Source: Diacronema lutheri (Eukaryota > Haptophyta > Pavlovophyceae > Pavlovales > Pavlovaceae). From it: a stretch of 64,000 bases of DNA. The DNA is taken from positions 558,001 to 622,000 of the forward strand of contig JAGTXO010000009.1 in the NCBI GenBank assembly GCA_019448385.1, given 5' to 3'. Below, piece after piece: positions 60,380-64,000 of the stretch. A program made the translations under genes and the position numbers. The notes beneath the pieces were generated by a model. That model was not told the origin of the DNA and did no database searches. It was given only the letters and a program-made list of their open reading frames with translations. Every line of letters begins with the position of its first letter. Position 1 is the first letter of the stretch.

Positions 60380-61993
60380 TCATTGGCCTGGCAAGCTGCG
60401 GCTGCCGCCGCCCCCTCGGCCGCGCTCGCCGGCGCTGCTCTCGGGCAGCACGGCGTTTGCGCCGCGGCTCACTTCCAACTCCGCTCTGGTGCGCCTCTGC
60501 CGTCGCCTTTGCGGCGGCGGCGGCGCGGCGACGCGCGTGCGCGCGCCCTCGGCCTCGTCCGCGGCCGCGACGATGGCCGGCTCGTCCGCGCCGAACGCCG
60601 CCGCGAGCCCGCGCGGGTCGATACTCGACAGCTCACGCACGATCGGCCCGACGGCAGCCTCGACCTCGACGAGCTCGGCGGCGGTCGCGCCGACGCGCTC
60701 GCAGAAGGCCGCCGATCCGAGGACGCAGACGTCAGCAACGCTCGGCCGCCATCCGCCGAGGTGCGCGCGGCGGCGGCGCCACAGCTCGTGCCGTGGCGCG
60801 ATCCGCCGCGCAAGCGACGCGGCGAGGTGGCGCAACCGCAGCTCTGCGCGGATGTTGTACCCGCACAAGTCGAGGAAGCAGACGGTCGGGATGATATTGG
60901 TGTCGAGCGCGAGAGTGTAGACCTGCGGGTAGGCCTGGAGCGCGCGGCCAAGGTCGGCGACGCCGAGCGCGCGCAAATACTCCGTCTTCGGCGCGATGTT
61001 GGCGCGCAGCGAGAGGGAGGCAAGGATTGGCTGAGACGACACCATTGCGCCAACGTCTGGCACGCCAGCCGACCGCCAGTAGGCCAGTTTGGGCGCGAGG
61101 TTGTCCAATGCGGAGAGCGAGAGCGCCTGCGGGTGGAGCGCGAGCAGCCGGCCGACGTCGATGCCCTCCGCGCGCAAAAAGGCCACCTTGGGTCGGAGCG
61201 ACGTGGCCACGTCGAGGCCGAGGAGCTGCGGGTGCCGGCGGACGGCGAGCGCGACGACCGCGGTCTCGACGGCCGCGGCGTCGCACAGGAAGCGTACGCG
61301 CTCGCGCAGGCCGCTCGACGAGGACTTGCCCTCGTCGGGCAAGCCCTCGTGGGTCAAGGCGGCGGCGGCATCGGCTTCCGCCTCCGCCTCGTCCGCGTCA
61401 TGCGCGCCCACGCGCAGCGTGAGCAGCCGCGGGAACGCGAGCGCCGCGCGGAGCAGATCGGGCGAACCTAGCTGCAGCTCGGCGCGCAAAAAGGCCACGA
61501 CACGCGCGGCGCGGCGCGCGACGCGCGGCGCGAGAAGGAAGGGCGCGTCGCGTAGCATGCGCATGAGCTGCGCGTCGCTCGCGCCCAGCTCGTGTCGCAG
61601 CAGACGCTCGATCTCGCCGGCCGACCAGAGGAGCGCGTGCGGGTGGCTCGCGATAAACGGCACCAGCCGTGGCTCACCGACGTATCGCGCGAGGAAGGCG
61701 AGCGACGCGGCGAGATCGCGCGGGTCGAGCTCAGCGAGACCCGGCGCGGCGTCGAGCGCGCGATCGATGTCGACGCCGAGCGCCTGCAGCTGCGCGTCCA
61801 CCTCGCCGCCGGCGCCGAGGCCCGCGCGGCCTCGACGGCCCGCGCCGCCCAGAGTGTCGGCGGGCGCCCGCGCAAGCACGACGACACGCGTGGCCCTGGC
61901 GGGCAGGCCGACGGGAGTGCCCGCAACGCCCGCGGCGCCACCCAGCGCGCAGACGGCCGCGAGCAGCGCGCGTTTCGCGCCCGCCGCGGCCAT
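60380..61993 (-). CDS. mTERF-domain organelle protein
   Basis: mTERF proteins bind organellar nucleic acids and control transcription, splicing or translation in mitochondria and plastids. A single-exon gene of 537 residues. A hydrophobic leader (AAVCALGGAAGVAGTPVG) and Ser/Thr/Arg-poor region suggest organelle import. Repeated mTERF motifs with the Pro at position 8 and Leu spacing are clear: ARYVGEPRLVPFIASHPHAL, ALAFPRLLTLRVG, VRRHPQLLGLD, KVAFLRAEGIDVGRLLALHP, PKLAYWRSAGVPDVGAMVSS, PKTEYLRALGVADLGRALQA and YPQVYTLAL. The C-terminal quarter is a separate Arg-rich tail. It starts 48 bp from the divergent AGM1 gene and ends 96 bp upstream of the caspase-fold-like gene start. Confidence 0.88.
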   Translation of the reverse strand: MAAAGAKRALLAAVCALGGAAGVAGTPVGLPARATRVVVLARAPADTLGGAGRRGRAGLGAGGEVDAQLQALGVDIDRALDAAPGLAELDPRDLAASLAFLARYVGEPRLVPFIASHPHALLWSAGEIERLLRHELGASDAQLMRMLRDAPFLLAPRVARRAARVVAFLRAELQLGSPDLLRAALAFPRLLTLRVGAHDADEAEAEADAAAALTHEGLPDEGKSSSSGLRERVRFLCDAAAVETAVVALAVRRHPQLLGLDVATSLRPKVAFLRAEGIDVGRLLALHPQALSLSALDNLAPKLAYWRSAGVPDVGAMVSSQPILASLSLRANIAPKTEYLRALGVADLGRALQAYPQVYTLALDTNIIPTVCFLDLCGYNIRAELRLRHLAASLARRIAPRHELWRRRRAHLGGWRPSVADVCVLGSAAFCERVGATAAELVEVEAAVGPIVRELSSIDPRGLAAAFGADEPAIVAAADEAEGARTRVAAPPPPQRRRQRRTRAELEVSRGANAVLPESSAGERGRGGGGSRSLPGQ

Positions 61994-62041
61994 GGTGAAC
62001 CCTACTGGAAGTAGGAACTAAAGTACAAAGGGCGCCCAAGA

Positions 62042-64000
62042 ATGATGGAGCACGGCCTGTCGGCGTTCTCCGACGTGTCGGCGCTTCGCGACATCGCGTC
62101 GGCGGGGCGTGCGTTTCCGCGGCCCGCAGGCGTGTCGCTGAGTTACGGCGTGGCCGGCTTTCGCGCGCGCGCACATCTGCTCGAGTCGACGCTCCTCCGG
62201 ATGGGCATGCTCGCCGCGGCGCGCTCGCGCGCGCTCGGCTATGTCGTCGGCCTGATGGTCACCGCGTCGCACAACGCCGAGCCGGACAATGGCGTGAAGC
62301 TCGTCGACGCCGACGGCGGAATGCTGCACCAGCGCTGGGAGGCGTACGCCGTCGAGCTTGCCAACGCTGATGACGACGAGCTCGCGAGGGCCTTTGCGCG
62401 CATCCCGTGCGATCCGCCCGCGCGCACCGACGGCGGCGACGGCCCGCGCGTCCTGATCGCGTGGGACACGCGGCCGAGCAGCGAGCGGCTCGCGGCGCTC
62501 GCAGCGCGCGGCGCGGAGCTCGCCGGCGCGCGCGCGAGCGCCCTCGGCTTGCTCACCACGCCACAGCTCCATCACATCGTGCGGTTCCGTAACGGCGCGG
62601 ACGGCTGCGCGCTCGTCGGCCGCCATTTGGGGCGCGGCGCCGAGTGGGCGAGCGAGCGCGGCTACTTTGAGATGCTCGCCGGCGCGTACGCAGAGCTCGT
62701 TCAGACGGGCGAGCGCGGCGCTCCCGTTGGCCCCGCACTCCCTATTGACGTTGACTGTGCGTGCGGCATAGGCGCGCCAAAGGTGCGCCGCACGCCCGCC
62801 CATCCGGCGCCGCACGCACGATGGCGGAGTGCGCGTGCGGCGAGACCGCGCGCGTGTGCGGCTTTGTTTGCGCCTCTGCGACCGGTCGGAGCGGAGCGGC
62901 GCGCCGCGCCTGGAGTCGCGGCCACGCGCGCGGCTCTGCCGACCCACCCGCCCGCCCACGCGGCCACCCGCCCGGCCACCCGCCCGCTTATCCACCCACC
63001 CCACGCATCCGGCCACCCGCCCACTCATCCGCCCGCCCGCCCCACACGCCCCCGCCCGCCCAGCCGCCCGCCCACTCACTTATCCGCACGCTCCACACGC
63101 CCCCGCCCGCTCCACACGCCCCCGCCCGCCCCACACGCCCCCGCCCGCCTACAGGTGCTGCTCCTCAACGAGGCACTCGCGCACGCGCTCGGCGGCGCGG
63201 CGCACGCGCCCGAGCTGCGCGTGGTCAACGCGCCGTCGACCGGCGTGCTCAACGCGGGCTGCGGCGCGGAGCACGTGCAAAAGGCACGCGCGCCGCCGCG
63301 CGGCCTTGCGAGCGCGATGGAGATGCCCTCGGGCCGCGCGGCGTCGCTCGACGGCGACGCCGACCGCATCGTCTTTCACTACTTCAAGTCGAGAGCGCCG
63401 TCGATCGCGTCCGGACCGCCGCCTGCGTCCGGACCGCCGCCTGCGTCCGGACCGCCCAGCGCGCCACGCGCCGAGGCGGAGACGGCGCGCGACGCCGCCG
63501 ACGGCTGGGCACTGCTCGACGGTGACAAGGTTGCGGCCCTTCTCGCCGACTTTCTGCGCGGGCATCTGCGCGCAGCACTCCGAGGATCGACGATGCCCGC
63601 GTCGCCTTCTCCGGCCCGCGCGACCGCCGCAGCCGCCGGCGCCGCGCCGCACGTCACGCGCGCGCGTGGCGACGACGACGACGACGACGACGATGGCGTC
63701 GGCGGCGACGGCGACGGCGTCGGCGGCGACGGCGGCGAATTGCGCGCAGCCGTCGTGCAGACGGCGTACGCGAATGGCGCGTCAACGGCTTATTTGCGCG
63801 GGCGTGGCGTGTCGATCGCGCACGCCAAGACGGGCGTGAAGTACTTGCACGCCGTCGCGCTGCGGTACGACCTCTCGGTCTATTTTGAGGCCAATGGACA
63901 TGGCACCGCCCTCTTCTCCGAGCGCCTTCTAGACACGCTCGTCGCGGCGCGCGACGCTGGGAGCGCGGGCGGCGAGGCGGCGCAGGCGGCCGAGTCGGCG
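62042..64000 (+). CDS. AGM1: Phosphoacetylglucosamine mutase, 5' part (cut by window edge)
   Basis: This enzyme converts N-acetylglucosamine-6-phosphate to the 1-phosphate for UDP-GlcNAc synthesis. Exon 1 is 62042-62782 and exon 2 runs from 63155 off the window (372-bp GT-AG intron). Signatures: SLSYGVAGFRARA, the phosphoserine loop VTASHNAEPDNGVKLVDADG (Ser76), IAWDTRPSSERLA, IDVDCACGIGAPK across the intron, GVLNAGCGAEHVQ, the metal loop SLDGDADRIVFHY, DGDKVAALLADFL, and VVQTAYANGAS, AKTGVKYLHAVA, YFEANGHGTALF. Low-complexity inserts (ASGPPP repeats; GDDDDDDDDG) sit in loops and are unusual for the family. All catalytic residues visible are intact. Confidence 0.93.
   Translation, partial: MMEHGLSAFSDVSALRDIASAGRAFPRPAGVSLSYGVAGFRARAHLLESTLLRMGMLAAARSRALGYVVGLMVTASHNAEPDNGVKLVDADGGMLHQRWEAYAVELANADDDELARAFARIPCDPPARTDGGDGPRVLIAWDTRPSSERLAALAARGAELAGARASALGLLTTPQLHHIVRFRNGADGCALVGRHLGRGAEWASERGYFEMLAGAYAELVQTGERGAPVGPALPIDVDCACGIGAPKVRRTPAHPAPHARWRSARAARPRACAALFAPLRPVGAERRAAPGVAATRAALPTHPPAHAATRPATRPLIHPPHASGHPPTHPPARPTRPRPPSRPPTHLSARSTRPRPLHTPPPAPHAPARLQVLLLNEALAHALGGAAHAPELRVVNAPSTGVLNAGCGAEHVQKARAPPRGLASAMEMPSGRAASLDGDADRIVFHYFKSRAPSIASGPPPASGPPPASGPPSAPRAEAETARDAADGWALLDGDKVAALLADFLRGHLRAALRGSTMPASPSPARATAAAAGAAPHVTRARGDDDDDDDDGVGGDGDGVGGDGGELRAAVVQTAYANGASTAYLRGRGVSIAHAKTGVKYLHAVALRYDLSVYFEANGHGTALFSERLLDTLVAARDAGSAGGEAAQAAESA
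62946..63150. repeat. CCCGCC/CCCACACGCC minisatellite in an AGM1 intron
   Basis: Degenerate tandem units of CCACCCGCCCG type, grading into CCACACGCCCCCGCCCGCC units, fill the second half of the intron up to the acceptor TACAG at 63154. The sense strand is almost G-free here, acting as a very long pyrimidine/C tract before the acceptor. Confidence 0.8.

Noticed and set aside
60320-61471. 383-codon plus-strand frame antisense to the mTERF gene
   Set aside because: Arg/Ala-rich composition and full overlap with clear mTERF repeats on the other strand.
1-64000. Bacterial genomic island or operon
   Set aside because: Many genes need GT-AG splicing to restore family signatures, the families are eukaryotic, and the 5S genes are polymerase III-type units with no 16S/23S nearby.

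Overview
This window is nuclear DNA of a very GC-rich, gene-dense eukaryote, most likely a unicellular alga with a secondary red-type plastid. Haptophyte (for example pavlovophyte) is my best guess, but this is inference and not proven. The evidence is: short spliceosomal introns (about 90-400 bp) that typically start GTGCGC and end CGCAG; eukaryote-only families (kynureninase, T-cell immunomodulatory protein/ITFG1, R-SNARE VAMP7, gamma-SNAP, condensin CAP-G, NOC3, Sds3, a KDM5-like protein, AGM1, mTERF); 5S rRNA genes; and a fasciclin protein whose N-terminus has a signal peptide followed by an SAF motif like those of complex plastids. There is no bacterial-style operon.

Layout. 1-8.2 kb: tail of an MFS transporter, a Nudix protein divergent from kynureninase, a GT47 exostosin-like glycosyltransferase and the ITFG1/TIP homologue. 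8.7-16.9 kb: an 87-residue charged protein, a fasciclin protein, an NT-C2/coiled-coil protein, an F-box-like protein and an FHA/coiled-coil protein, with homopolymeric C or G runs of 33-49 nt between and inside them. 16.6-20.9 kb: an accessory block. Four complete 120-nt 5S rRNA genes (two +, two -) lie in a near-perfect 1.34-kb inverted repeat that also carries three extra copies of the FHA gene's 3' end. A fifth, partial 5S follows, then an 869-bp non-autonomous hAT transposon with an 8-bp target duplication. 21.0-27.7 kb: one very large protein with a propeller-like N-terminus, a VPS9-like region, an IQ-like motif and a polytopic membrane C-terminus. 27.8-29.6 kb: a small 3-TM protein and a second terminal-inverted-repeat DNA transposon ending 30 bp before a glycosyltransferase-like gene. 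30.9-64 kb: VAMP7, Sds3-like, PHB-depolymerase-like esterase, KDM5-like giant, two-domain phosphoglycerate mutase, MFS transporter, GH16 protein, condensin CAP-G, NOC3, gamma-SNAP, a caspase-fold-like protein, mTERF, and the 5' part of phosphoacetylglucosamine mutase.

Genes are packed mostly as divergent pairs separated by 48-174 bp, so many promoters must be shared, or convergent with almost no spacer. The genes are not one pathway. Themes are membrane traffic (VAMP7, gamma-SNAP, VPS9-like protein), chromatin and chromosomes (KDM5-like, Sds3-like, CAP-G, FHA protein), ribosome supply (5S, NOC3), and surface or storage glycan work (exostosin-like, GT-like, GH16, AGM1).

The most striking signal is repeated loss of catalytic residues in otherwise well-kept enzyme folds. 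The KDM5-like protein lacks the JmjC iron and 2-oxoglutarate residues. The two phosphoglycerate mutase domains lack opposite halves of the active site. The caspase-fold-like protein has Ala where Cys is expected, and the GH16 protein lacks the central Asp of its motif. All exon boundaries are by eye from GT-AG (once GC-AG) sites and reading-frame continuity. Function calls are from motif recognition without any database search.
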